A stretch of DNA of 49,342 bases, taken from assembly GCA_934654625.1 (NCBI GenBank), contig CAKUGM010000006.1:1-49342 (forward strand), read 5' to 3'. Positions 1 through 9,476 of this stretch are shown here, one piece after another. The translations under genes were made by a program, and so were the position numbers. This stretch comes from an uncultured Collinsella sp. (GTDB lineage: Bacteria; Actinomycetota; Coriobacteriia; Coriobacteriales; Coriobacteriaceae). The notes under the pieces were generated by a model. The model was not told the DNA's origin. It did not search any database and worked only from the letters and a program-made list of their open reading frames with translations. Position 1 is the first letter of the stretch, and the number at the start of each line of letters is the position of its first letter.

Positions 1-6
1 CTGCAA

Positions 7-15
7 CCCCTCCTT
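7..15 (-). promoter_or_regulatory. Ribosome binding site of the next gene beyond the left edge
   Basis: On the minus strand AAGGAGGGG lies about 75 bases after the rsmH stop and only a few bases before the window ends. It is probably the Shine-Dalgarno of the next division-cluster gene. An ftsL-like gene is usual after rsmH, but its start is outside the window. Confidence 0.4.
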
Positions 16-90
16 CGTCTTCGTGGTGCTACGTTTTAAATTCGTTTACATATACACGGGAGAGGGCAACTCGATAGCCTTGCCGGGATA

Positions 91-1056
91 TCAAATCCTC
101 TCGGCAACGCGAATCTTCGCAGACCTCGCCCGCGGGTTGCGTTCCACCTCTTCGGCGGACGCAGCCAGGGGTTTTCGGGTGATGACCTTGACTACCGGCA
201 CATGACCGCACACGCACACCGGAATATCCGGCGGGCAGATGCACCCTTGGCTCTTTTCCTGGAACAGGCGCTTGGTGATACGGTCCTCAAGCGAGTGATA
301 CGAGATCACGCAGATGCGACCGCCAGGATTTGCCCAGCGAATCGCAGCCTCAAGGCCGCGTTCCAGCACATCGAGCTCGTGATTGACCTCGATGCGGATC
401 GCTTGGAAACTACGACGCGCAGGGTGTTTTCCGTGGCGCCTCGCCGCAGCGGGAATCGCTGCCTTGATGACATCCACGAAATCGTAGGTGGTGAGAATCG
501 GCTTCTCAGCGCGCACGCGAACGATCTCGCGCGCAATCTGCCGGGCGAACTTCTCCTCACCGTACACGCGAAGAATGCGAGCGAGGTCTGCTTCGTTATA
601 GGTGTTTATGACCTCAGCTGCTTTTAAGGGATTATTACTCGCATCCATCCGCATATCTAAGGGGGCATCTTCGTGATACGAAAAGCCCCTTCCAGGGAAA
701 TCAAGTTGCGGGCTCGATACGCCCAGGTCGAACAGGAAGGCGTCCACGCCGGGGACCTGTGCCGAGCAAAGCAGGCGGTCCAGGTCTCCAAAGTTGCCCT
801 TGAGCAGCTTGTGCGGAGTGCCGGGGGCCTCGGTTTCGAGTCGCTTTCCCGCGGCTTCCAGCGCCATGTCATCCTGATCGATGCCCAAAAGCAGGCCGGT
901 CTCTCCCACCTGCGCGGCCATCTTCACCGAGTGGCCGGCGCCTCCGAGCGTGCAGTCGCACACCACGGAACCGGGTTTAAGATCCAGACCCTCGAGCACC
1001 TCGGGGAGCATTACGGGTTCATGCCGATATTCAGGTGTCAAAGTGCCCTCTCCCAT
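91..1056 (-). CDS. rsmH: 16S rRNA (cytosine(1402)-N(4))-methyltransferase RsmH (MraW)
   Basis: RsmH adds the N4-methyl group to C1402 in the decoding centre of 16S rRNA, using S-adenosylmethionine. The 321-residue length is typical. Visible family marks are the N-terminal EPVMLPEVLEGL, the SAM-binding CTLGGAGHS near residue 36, LFDLGVSSPQLD, the RIEVNHELDVLE segment and the C-terminal RKPLAAS...NPRARSAKIRVAE signature. The ATG start is backed by AAGGAG six bases upstream. It sits 33 bases behind mraZ on the same strand, the standard opening of the division and cell-wall cluster, so it is almost certainly co-transcribed from the mraZ promoter. No key residue appears to be missing. Confidence 0.97.
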   Translation of the reverse strand: MGEGTLTPEYRHEPVMLPEVLEGLDLKPGSVVCDCTLGGAGHSVKMAAQVGETGLLLGIDQDDMALEAAGKRLETEAPGTPHKLLKGNFGDLDRLLCSAQVPGVDAFLFDLGVSSPQLDFPGRGFSYHEDAPLDMRMDASNNPLKAAEVINTYNEADLARILRVYGEEKFARQIAREIVRVRAEKPILTTYDFVDVIKAAIPAAARRHGKHPARRSFQAIRIEVNHELDVLERGLEAAIRWANPGGRICVISYHSLEDRITKRLFQEKSQGCICPPDIPVCVCGHVPVVKVITRKPLAASAEEVERNPRARSAKIRVAERI

Positions 1057-1089
1057 ACGTGTCTCCTTAGGCGCCGTTAATGATGTCGA

Positions 1090-1527
1090 CTAGCGATCAA
1101 AGAAGTTCGCTACAGCATCATCGATATCGACTTGAAGCTCCGCGTAAGTCTGGCGATTCCAAATCGTAAGGTGGTCGTCGTCTCCGACAACCGTAACCTC
1201 GCGATCGAGATTCACCCGTTTACGGTCTGCCTCGGGCAGGCTGATACGTGCGGCGGAGTCTATTTCGAGTGTGGTTGCCGCACCATTCAGTCCGCTTCTG
1301 ACAATACGATGATCTTTGCGGGTGGGGTCGTAACCGCCGTCTCGCTCGAACACCGCTTCAAGCCAAGCCTTGAAGGTGTCCTCGGTGAACACATACAGGC
1401 CATCGACTTCCTTTTCAGGGGCAGGAAGCACACGCACACTCTCACCGAGCTGCTTACGAAAGGCGGGCGGCAGAGTAAGGCGGCCTTTAGTATCGAGATT
1501 ACGCTCGTACTTACCGCTTAAATACAC
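1090..1527 (-). CDS. mraZ: Transcriptional regulator MraZ
   Basis: MraZ is a small DNA-binding protein with two SpoVT/AbrB-like halves; it binds repeats upstream of its own gene and tunes the division cluster. The 145-residue product starts MYLSGKYERNLDTKGRLTLP, and a second copy of the fold follows with ARISLPEADRKRVNL, so both swapped-hairpin halves are present. The start is a GTG preceded by AGGGGTG seven bases upstream. rsmH follows after 33 bases. AAAGTG repeats that fit MraZ boxes lie about 80-110 bases upstream (see the promoter entry), so autoregulation is likely. Known of the family: MraZ forms ring oligomers and often represses its own operon. Confidence 0.96.
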   Translation of the reverse strand: MYLSGKYERNLDTKGRLTLPPAFRKQLGESVRVLPAPEKEVDGLYVFTEDTFKAWLEAVFERDGGYDPTRKDHRIVRSGLNGAATTLEIDSAARISLPEADRKRVNLDREVTVVGDDDHLTIWNRQTYAELQVDIDDAVANFFDR

Positions 1528-1591
1528 TGCTGCACACCCCTAGGCTTACTCGTGGGCGAATGCGGGAGCCACCCCGCTGTCGACGCTTTCA

Positions 1592-1636
1592 ATATTATGG
1601 TCTGCGGGTACTTTTCGCAACACTTTTTCCCACTTT
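1592..1636 (-). promoter_or_regulatory. mraZ promoter with MraZ-box repeats
   Basis: Read on the minus strand, AAAGTG occurs at 1636-1631 and 1626-1621 (10 bases apart), followed by a degenerate AAAGTA at 1614-1609. Such tandem boxes are what MraZ binds in several bacteria. TTGCGA (1620-1615) and TAATAT (1597-1592), 17 bases apart, form a plausible -35/-10 pair, so the boxes flank and overlap the -35 element. The mapping is inferred from sequence only. Confidence 0.6.
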
Positions 1637-1910
1637 CTCCCCCTCCGTCCCCTCCATCCCCCACACGGTGTCCCGCAGGCACCATTCACCCATTTCGATA
1701 AAACACAAGATGTTGTGTTTACAGGCTCAATAGCGTCAACAGCTCGCCCTCTACCGTCTGGCGATCGCACGGCAAAAGAGACGAACTTTTTTTCTTGAGC
1801 AAAAGAGGCTAATTGTGACGAATCTGTTTAAGCCGCAGGTAGAGAGCTTAAGATGATGTAGGAATCCCGCGGTGGGAGAAAATGGGGGCAATCTGCTGAG
1901 GCCCAATCGA

Positions 1911-1940
1911 GCCAATATCTACATGTTGTAGAAGATTGGC
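1911..1940. repeat. 30-base stem-loop in the mraZ upstream region
   Basis: GCCAAT pairs with ATTGGC and TCTACA with TGTAGA around a TGT loop, with a small internal loop of one against two bases. There is no T-run directly after it on either strand, so it looks more like an operator or RNA hairpin than a terminator. Confidence 0.5.
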
Positions 1941-2046
1941 CTAAATTAGTGCCTCGAGTGGCAAATGAAAATGGCACGATTTTTCGGCCTTTTTAGCGTG
2001 AAGCGGGATAGCTGCCGATCGATCGATGGGCGCAACCAAGACGCAA

Positions 2047-2214
2047 ATGAGTGGCGGTTTTTGATGCAAGTCACGCCAGCTTCAGCCAAGCAAGTGGCGG
2101 TACATCAAACATTTCTAAATGAGTGGCGGCTTTTGAAACGCCTTGGAGCCAAAGACGGCCGATGTGTGCACGATTATCCGCCACAGATTCGAAAATGTTC
2201 GATTTACCGCCACT
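2047..2214. repeat. GTGGCGG repeat element with 37-base inverted arms
   Basis: Arms at 2093-2129 (plus) and 2178-2214 (read on minus) match at 30 of 37 positions. Each arm contains GTGGCGG twice, 29 bases apart. A fifth copy, AATGAGTGGCGGTTTTTGA, lies at 2048-2066. The element is just downstream of xerD. It could be a REP/MITE-like intergenic repeat, a multi-site operator or a folded RNA. No terminal duplication or transposase is visible. Confidence 0.6.
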
Positions 2215-2251
2215 CGTCCACCGCCGCGACGCCACCGCGCCACACGGATCC

Positions 2252-3295
2252 CTATGCGCGAGGATGCGCGGAGAGATAGACCTCGCGCAGCTGCGTGCGG
2301 TCGACATGCGTGTAAATCTGCGTCGTCGAAATGTCGGCATGGCCTAAGATCTCTTGCAGGACACGAAGATCGGCACCACCCGCAAGCATATGGGTGGCAA
2401 ACGAATGACGAAGCGTATGGGGATGAAGCCCCTCGATGCCCACTAAGCGACCGTAGCGCTCGCAGATAGCATGAACAGACTGACGCGATATGCGGCCACC
2501 GTTTTTATTCAAGAACACGCCCGGGCATGCACCGGCACGACGCACATGGGCTGCAAGTTCACGGCGCGGACCGTCGAGATACTCGATAAGGGCCGCAAGA
2601 GCCGAGCCGCAAAGGGGCACCAAACGTTCCTTTGACCCCTTTCCAAACACACGGATAAATTCATCGTCAAGATAGAGGTTTTGCACATCAAGACCAACAA
2701 GCTCGCTCGCACGCAAGCCGCAGCCGTAAAGGACCTCGAGGATCGCCCGGTCGCGCATACCGGCGGCGCTGTTGGGAAACTCCTGGTCGAGCAGCGCCTG
2801 AGCAGCTTCGACAGAAATATAGTCGGGCAGGCGCTCCTCTTTTTTAGGCAGACGGATATTCGCCGTCGGATGGACCTCGCAAATCCCCTCACGCACCAAG
2901 AAGCGATGGAAGCTCTTCACCGCGGACAGAGCGCGTTCAATCGAAGCACTCGCGTAGCCGCGCTCACGTCTCTCGGCAACGAACGCCTCGACATCCGCAC
3001 GACGAACGCTATCGGGAGCCTCGATCCCCCGCCCTATCAGGTGCACAAGATATGCCTCGAGATCACGACGATATGCAGCAACGGTATTGGCGGAAAGGTT
3101 GCGCTCGACAGCAAGATGATTGAGGAAGTCGCGCGCCGCACGCTCAAGCGCGGTCTTACCCGAGAGGAGCTCTTTTGCCGAACGGTCCCGAGAAGCACTC
3201 GCCTCGCCGACAAAGGAAGAGACCCCCCGATCCCGCATCGAAACGGAATCGGAAGGGTCCTTTTGAACATCTGTATTGCGCGAGGGCTGCGACAA
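2252..3295 (-). CDS. xerD: Site-specific tyrosine recombinase XerD
   Basis: XerD resolves chromosome dimers at dif together with XerC and FtsK. The C-terminal catalytic domain carries the tyrosine recombinase residues: Arg in YGCGLRASELVGL, Lys in GKGSKERLVPL, His-x-x-Arg in HPHTLRHSFATHML, His in LGHADISTTQ and the nucleophile Tyr in IYTHVD. The N-terminal SAM-like core-binding domain starts near residue 49 (FLNHLAVERNLSANTVAAYR). The 347 residues exceed the usual 295-305 because of a polar N-terminal extension of about 48 residues. The start is a TTG directly after the pyrG stop, with GGAG six bases upstream, so xerD is translationally linked to pyrG. An internal ATG at residue 21 is an alternative start. 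Confidence 0.9.
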   Translation of the reverse strand: MSQPSRNTDVQKDPSDSVSMRDRGVSSFVGEASASRDRSAKELLSGKTALERAARDFLNHLAVERNLSANTVAAYRRDLEAYLVHLIGRGIEAPDSVRRADVEAFVAERRERGYASASIERALSAVKSFHRFLVREGICEVHPTANIRLPKKEERLPDYISVEAAQALLDQEFPNSAAGMRDRAILEVLYGCGLRASELVGLDVQNLYLDDEFIRVFGKGSKERLVPLCGSALAALIEYLDGPRRELAAHVRRAGACPGVFLNKNGGRISRQSVHAICERYGRLVGIEGLHPHTLRHSFATHMLAGGADLRVLQEILGHADISTTQIYTHVDRTQLREVYLSAHPRA

Positions 3296-4963
<1,668 letters not shown>

Positions 4964-5057
4964 TTACCTGCGCTTTCCCGTAAAAGATCTCTCTGCCTTC
5001 AACGGGTCTTTATTGTACGACGAGCAAGCGCCGCCGCATGTATAAAACGAAATTGAA

Positions 5058-5103
5058 ATAAAAAAAATCGAGCCGCCCCGGCGCTGAACGCTGGAGAGGC
5101 TCG
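5058..5103 (-). terminator. Rho-independent terminator of the winged-helix gene
   Basis: On the minus strand a GC-rich stem (GAGCCTCTCC against GGGGCGGCTC, one mismatch, with a further GCG/CGC inner pair) is followed at once by a run of eight T. It lies between the small regulator and pyrG, so pyrG probably has its own promoter within 4958-5057. Confidence 0.8.
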
Positions 5104-5149
5104 TTCAAAAGCAATGGCTTCGGTGGCGCACCGAGAGCACGGAGGGACG

Positions 5150-5467
5150 TTAGCGTTTTTCTGAAACGATGCGCTTTCCCATCTCCAAGCCTTTGAAGTA
5201 CCACCTGCCGGAATCGGTGATCGAATAGGTGTTGGGAAGCTGCGCTCCGGCCTCGGTAAAGTGAACCTCTTGGTCAAGCAGCCCCGCTTCGGACAATCGG
5301 GAGATGGCGGCGTGGATGCGCCACTCGCTAACACCAACCTGTTTGGCGAGCCATGCACGAGAGAACCCGGCGGTATCGCCCCTTTTTTCCACGGCATCGA
5401 TATTCTGTAGAATCGCCAACTCGACGCGTGCCATATCGGCAACGCTTGCACGTCCCCTGCCTGCCAT
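5150..5467 (-). CDS. Small winged-helix DNA-binding protein
   Basis: This is a 105-residue protein of unassigned family. The sequence reads as a winged helix: ARVELAILQNIDAVEK, then SRAWLAKQVGVSEWRIHAAI as helix-turn-helix, then SRLSEAGLLDQEVHFTEAG and a wing leading to YSITDSGRWYFKGLEMG. This resembles MarR/PadR-type or archaeal-style wHTH proteins whose wing ends in a conserved DSGR(W/Y) turn. The ATG start has AAGGA six bases upstream. It stands alone between two terminators, upstream of pyrG and downstream of the DUF1846 gene, and has no ligand-binding domain. Target and effector are unknown; the DNA-binding role is inferred from the fold pattern only. Confidence 0.7.
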   Translation of the reverse strand: MAGRGRASVADMARVELAILQNIDAVEKRGDTAGFSRAWLAKQVGVSEWRIHAAISRLSEAGLLDQEVHFTEAGAQLPNTYSITDSGRWYFKGLEMGKRIVSEKR

Positions 5468-5610
5468 GCTAAGTCCTTAGAACGGTCCGTCATTGCGCCA
5501 TAGGCGGACACGCGGCCAGGCTGATCCGGCCGCTCTTGCATATTTTAGGGCAATAAAACGCGTGAATTGAAAGAAATCGGCATGATAGCGCGTATTCCGG
5601 GCAGGCGGAC

Positions 5611-5646
5611 AAAGACCGGCCGCAAGCTTTTCCGAACCGGCCTTTA
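5611..5646 (-). terminator. Probable terminator of the DUF1846 gene
   Basis: On the minus strand AAAGGCCGG pairs with CCGGTCTTT (one G-T wobble) around a 16-18 base loop, about 35 bases after the stop codon. The following T-tract is short, so this is moderately supported. Confidence 0.5.
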
Positions 5647-5681
5647 TCTAGGAGACAAGAGCGCTTTTACCCGCTAATAAT

Positions 5682-7163
5682 CTAGCGATGGTAGAGCGTG
5701 TGACGCTCGTACTTGGGCTCGCAGCAAACGTTGATACCCAAACGGCGCATGACCTCTTCATCGGTCGGCGAGATGATCACGCTAAAGAACGCATCGAGAC
5801 CGCGCAGGTACTCGAGACCGGAAAGGACGCGTGCCGCGACCTCGCTTTCCGCCGAAGTAATGGAAAGGGCCATCAGCGTTTCGTCGGTATGCAGGCGCGG
5901 ATTGTTGCTGCCCAGGAAATGGGTCTTCAGACGACTGATGGGCTCGATGGCGTCGTCGCTGATGACCTCAATCTCGAGGTCGACACCGGAGACGGCCTTG
6001 AGGGCGTTCATCAACAGCGAGCTTGCGCAGCCCAGGCGGTCGGACGTCTTGCCAGTCACCACGGAACCGTCGGGCATCACCATGGCACCTGCAGGCGCCC
6101 CGGTTTCTTGCTCACGAGCGCAAGCCGCGGCACGAGCAGGCGAGTAATCGCAGTCGACCCCGGCCTTGGTCATGATGCGCTTGAGGCGATCGACTTGCTC
6201 GGCGCCCACGCCGGTACGGCGAACCTGCTCGCGTCCAGCAAAATAGCGGCGCACGATCTCCATACGGCTCGCGTCGGAGCATGCCTCGTCATCGGTGATG
6301 GCAAAGCCCACCATATTGACGCCCATGTCGGTCGGGCTCTGATAGGGGCTCTCGCCCAAGATCTTCTTCATAAGAGCGCGGACCACGGGGAACGCCTCGA
6401 CATCGCGGTTGTAGTTGACCGCGGTCTTGCCATAGGCCTCCAGATGGAACGGATCGATGATGTTCGCGTCGTCCAGATCGGCGGTCGCAGCCTCGTATGC
6501 GATGTTGACGGGATGGGAAAGCGGCAGATTCCACACGGGGAACGTCTCGAACTTGGCATAACCGGCCTCAACGCCGCGCAGGTGCTCGTGGTAGAGCTGC
6601 GACAAGCAGGTGGCGAGCTTGCCCGAGCCAGGGCCCGGTGCGGTAACGACCACGAGGGGGCGCGTCGTCTCCACGAACTCGTTTTTGCCGTAGCCCTCGG
6701 GCGAGACGATCAGATCGACATCGTGCGGGTAGCCCTCGATAGGATAGTGCAGCTTAGCGGTGATGCCGAGCTCCTCCAGGCGGCGACGGAACACATCGGC
6801 CGCGGGCTGGCCCGCATACTGCGTGATGACGACGGCGGCGACGGCAAAGCCGTTGCTGGAGAACAGGTCGACCAGGCGCAAAACGTCCTCGTCGTAGGTG
6901 ATGCCCAGGTCTCCTCTCGCCTTGTTCTTCTCGATATGGTTCGCGTTGATGGAGATGATGACCTCGACATCGTCGGCGATGCTCTTGAGCATGCGGAACT
7001 TGGAGTCGGGCTCAAAGCCGGGAAGGACGCGGCTCGCATGGTTGTCGTCAAAGAGTTTGCCGCCGAACTCCAGGTAGAGCTTTCCGCCGAACTGTCCGAT
7101 ACGCTGGCGAATATGCTCCGCCTGCAGCTCGATGTACTTGCTGTTGTCAAACCCCTGGCGCAT
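5682..7163 (-). CDS. DUF1846 family protein (predicted nucleotide-binding enzyme)
   Basis: The 493-residue product matches the DUF1846 family, conserved cytosolic proteins of Firmicutes and Actinobacteria with solved structures but no agreed function. Visible are the N-terminal GKLYLEFGGKLFDDNHASRV, the loop VTAPGPGSGKLATCLSQL near residue 172-190, which resembles a phosphate-binding loop (GPGSGK), and PLSHPVNIAYEAATADL. The open frame extends to 7298, but the start at 7163 is chosen because GGAAGGAG lies eight bases before it and it gives the family length; the extra 45 residues would look non-coding. It is divergent from the ABC exporter genes. A kinase-like or nucleotide-dependent enzyme is possible; I do not assign a reaction. 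Confidence 0.9.
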   Translation of the reverse strand: MRQGFDNSKYIELQAEHIRQRIGQFGGKLYLEFGGKLFDDNHASRVLPGFEPDSKFRMLKSIADDVEVIISINANHIEKNKARGDLGITYDEDVLRLVDLFSSNGFAVAAVVITQYAGQPAADVFRRRLEELGITAKLHYPIEGYPHDVDLIVSPEGYGKNEFVETTRPLVVVTAPGPGSGKLATCLSQLYHEHLRGVEAGYAKFETFPVWNLPLSHPVNIAYEAATADLDDANIIDPFHLEAYGKTAVNYNRDVEAFPVVRALMKKILGESPYQSPTDMGVNMVGFAITDDEACSDASRMEIVRRYFAGREQVRRTGVGAEQVDRLKRIMTKAGVDCDYSPARAAACAREQETGAPAGAMVMPDGSVVTGKTSDRLGCASSLLMNALKAVSGVDLEIEVISDDAIEPISRLKTHFLGSNNPRLHTDETLMALSITSAESEVAARVLSGLEYLRGLDAFFSVIISPTDEEVMRRLGINVCCEPKYERHTLYHR

Positions 7164-7335
7164 GCGACGGGCTCCTTCCATAATGGTACGGCCTTGTGTC
7201 CAACGGGAGATTATAACGTGAATGAGCAGGTTTTCGGCCCGGCAGGCGCGCTCATGCAAAATCGATGCCGAAGCCCATACCGTGCTACCATAATCCACTG
7301 AATAATTCGAACCGCCTGTTCAAGGAGCAACGCTC

Positions 7336-8166
7336 GTGACAGATACCTCGTCGAAATCGGCATCCACCCACGCGAAAACCGAGCTGCAAAAAGACATCTT
7401 CATCCTCAAGCAGCTCGTGGGCAAGGACTTCAAGATCAAATACCGCCGCAGTTTCCTGGGCGTGGCATGGAGCGTGCTCAACCCGCTGCTCATGATGGTC
7501 GTCATGGCCATCGTGTTCACCACGATCTTTGCCCAGGGGCGCAACGGCTCGGTCACGCCGGAGATGTACCCGCTCTACCTTATCGTGGGTAACGTCACCT
7601 TCGCCGTGATGTCCGACTCCACGAGCCAGGCGCTCTCGTCCATCGTCTACGCGTCGTCGCTTCTTAAAAAGGTCAAGGTGCACCGCTTTGTGTTCCCGGT
7701 GCAAAAGGTCTTGTTCTCGCTCGTGAACTTCGCCTTCTCCCTCATCGCGGTGGCGATCGTCATGCTGTGGTTCCGCGTGGTTCCCACTTGGCATCTGCTG
7801 TTGCTTCCCGTCTGCCTGATTCTGCTCATGTTCTTCTGCATGGGCCTGGGCCTGCTGCTCTCGGCCGCCACGGTCTTTTTCCGCGACGTCATGCACCTGT
7901 GGAGCGTCGTAATCACCGCATGGACCTACTTCACCCCGATCTTTTGGACCACCGACTACATCCTCAAGATGCCGCACATCCTGCGCGTGCTGATGTACGC
8001 CAACCCCATGTACAACTACCTGCAGTTCATGCGTGACATCTTTTTGTTCCAGACCTGCCCCACCCCGCTCGAGTTCGGGCTTTGCGTCGCCTGGGCGGTT
8101 ATCGCCATGGTTATCGGCTACGCCGTCTTCCACAAAAACGAGCACAAGTTCATCCTCTATATCTAG
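7336..8166 (+). CDS. ABC-2 type polysaccharide export permease (Wzm/TagG-like)
   Basis: This is the membrane subunit of an ABC exporter for O-antigen-, teichoic-acid- or capsule-type polymers. The 276 residues show the family's cytoplasmic amphipathic start (KDFKIKYRRSFLGVAWSVLNP) and about six membrane segments: MMVVMAIVFTTIFA near 52-65, the YLIVGNVTFAVM region, VNFAFSLIAVAIVMLWF, LLLPVCLILLMFFCMGLGLLL, ITAWTYFTPIFW and FGLCVAWAVIAMVIGYAVF. The start is a GTG with AAGGAG eight bases upstream. The ATPase gene follows after nine bases, so the pair is one operon. The substrate cannot be read from sequence; the glycosyltransferase cluster at 34.8-38.1 kb is a possible source of polymer but is 26 kb away. 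Confidence 0.93.
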   Translation: MTDTSSKSASTHAKTELQKDIFILKQLVGKDFKIKYRRSFLGVAWSVLNPLLMMVVMAIVFTTIFAQGRNGSVTPEMYPLYLIVGNVTFAVMSDSTSQALSSIVYASSLLKKVKVHRFVFPVQKVLFSLVNFAFSLIAVAIVMLWFRVVPTWHLLLLPVCLILLMFFCMGLGLLLSAATVFFRDVMHLWSVVITAWTYFTPIFWTTDYILKMPHILRVLMYANPMYNYLQFMRDIFLFQTCPTPLEFGLCVAWAVIAMVIGYAVFHKNEHKFILYI

Positions 8167-8175
8167 GAGCCCGGC

Positions 8176-8946
8176 ATGTCAGATGTAAACAACGCCGCGG
8201 CAGCGGCCGAAGAGTACGCCGTCGAAGTCAACGACGTCACCATGATTTTCAACATGGCCTCCGAGCAGCTCAACAACCTCAAGGAATACTTCATCAAGCT
8301 CATGAAGCACGAGCTGTTCTTCAAGGAGTTCCGTGCGCTCAAGCACATCAGCTTCAAGGTGCGCCGCGGCGACGTCGTGGGCCTTGTGGGCACCAACGGC
8401 TCGGGCAAGTCCACCATGCTCAAGGTGATTGCCGGCGTGCTGGAACCCAGCGAGGGCGAATGCATCGTGCGCGGCAACATCGCGCCGCTCATCGAGCTGG
8501 GCGCCGGTTTTGACATGGAGCTCACGGCCCGCGAGAACATCTATCTCAACGGCGCGCTTTTGGGCTACACCAAGCAGTTTATCGACGAGCACTTGGACGA
8601 GATCGTTGATTTTGCCGAGCTTCACGACTTTATGGATATGCCGCTCAAGAATTACTCCAGCGGCATGGTAGCCCGCATCGCCTTTGCCATCGCCACCATC
8701 ACCGAACCCGACATCCTGATCGTCGACGAGACGCTCTCGGTAGGCGACGTCTTCTTCCAGCAAAAATGCGAGGAGCGCATCCAGCATTTCATCGAATCCG
8801 GCGACGTCACGGTACTGTTCGTCTCCCACTCCATCGAGCAGGTCGAGCGCATCTGCAAGCGCGCCGTCTGGATCGAAAAGGGCGACCTGCGCATGGACGG
8901 TCCCGTCAAAGAAGTGTGCGAGGCGTACCGCAACCAGTTCAACTAG
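8176..8946 (+). CDS. ABC exporter ATP-binding protein (Wzt/TagH-like)
   Basis: This ATPase powers export of an extracellular polysaccharide together with the permease just upstream. The 256-residue protein has Walker A GLVGTNGSGKST near residues 70-81, the signature YSSGMVARIAFA near 160, and Walker B ILIVDETLSVGD near 180. The GAGFDMELTARENIYLNG segment and FFQQKCEERI are characteristic of the Wzt/TagH branch. It has only the nucleotide-binding domain and lacks the extra C-terminal carbohydrate-binding domain found in some Wzt proteins, so export is probably not tied to a specific chain-end cap. The ATG start has AGGAG overlapping the permease stop. Confidence 0.95.
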   Translation: MSDVNNAAAAAEEYAVEVNDVTMIFNMASEQLNNLKEYFIKLMKHELFFKEFRALKHISFKVRRGDVVGLVGTNGSGKSTMLKVIAGVLEPSEGECIVRGNIAPLIELGAGFDMELTARENIYLNGALLGYTKQFIDEHLDEIVDFAELHDFMDMPLKNYSSGMVARIAFAIATITEPDILIVDETLSVGDVFFQQKCEERIQHFIESGDVTVLFVSHSIEQVERICKRAVWIEKGDLRMDGPVKEVCEAYRNQFN

Positions 8947-8973
8947 CCTGCTGGCATCAAAACGCAGCGCACC

Positions 8974-9294
8974 ATGCCTCATAGAATCGACAAAGCGAAG
9001 GGTTCCTACATCACGGGGACCCTTCCGCGCATTTTGGGCGAAAATCTTCGCTGCGCACGCGAGGAGATGGGAATCTCCCAGACACGCTTCGGCCTGATGG
9101 TCGGCCTTTCGCGCCAAATGATCAACACCCTCGAATGCCGTGGGGGCAATATCCAAATCGATTCGCTGCAACGCATCGCTGACGGCCTGGATATCCCCGC
9201 CTGGAAACTGCTGGAAAACCGGATGGACAGCCCTCGCGAATACGAGGAGCCGGTACGCACGGGCCTCCACCGGAGCACCCACGTTTACTGGTAG
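8974..9294 (+). CDS. Small XRE-family HTH regulator
   Basis: This 106-residue protein contains one Cro/C1-type helix-turn-helix: LGENLRCAREEMGISQTRFGLMVGLSRQMINTLECRGGNIQIDSLQRIADGLDIP at about residues 20-75. A short polar tail follows. It begins 27 bases after the ABC ATPase gene on the same strand and may be read through from it, although no strong Shine-Dalgarno precedes the ATG. With no sensor domain it could be an autorepressor or a regulator of the exporter. The link to polysaccharide export is positional inference only. Confidence 0.8.
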   Translation: MPHRIDKAKGSYITGTLPRILGENLRCAREEMGISQTRFGLMVGLSRQMINTLECRGGNIQIDSLQRIADGLDIPAWKLLENRMDSPREYEEPVRTGLHRSTHVYW

Positions 9295-9476
9295 CGCCCC
9301 TCCCGCAGCAGGCCAAGCACGGTAAATCGGCTCTTCCCACACAGCGTCTCCATGCTAAAACGCATGACCGTACGATTCTTTGATAGCCCCCGCCCCGCCG
9401 CGTTGCAACATGGCTACACTGGTATACGCCAGCCATTGCGGCAAACGTGCCCTCACGAGCGACAAGGAGCATATCG

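Larger units (their letters stand above)
1528..2251. other. 724-base intergenic region between xerD and mraZ
   Basis: No convincing gene lies here. Short open frames in it have no start context or family resemblance. It is unusually long for this gene-dense window and is more AT-rich than its neighbours around 1780-2140. It holds the mraZ promoter, a stem-loop at 1911-1940 and an inverted-repeat element at 2047-2214. I see no match to tmRNA, RNase P RNA or SRP RNA signatures. Confidence 0.7.

Noticed and set aside
1546..1770. A possible small gene upstream of mraZ
   Set aside because: The frame covers the mraZ promoter and box repeats, has no ribosome binding site and shows biased Arg/Gly composition typical of non-coding GC-rich DNA.
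5688..7301. A 537-residue plus-strand frame opposite the DUF1846 gene
   Set aside because: Same kind of compositional shadow; the minus strand has the conserved family and a strong Shine-Dalgarno.
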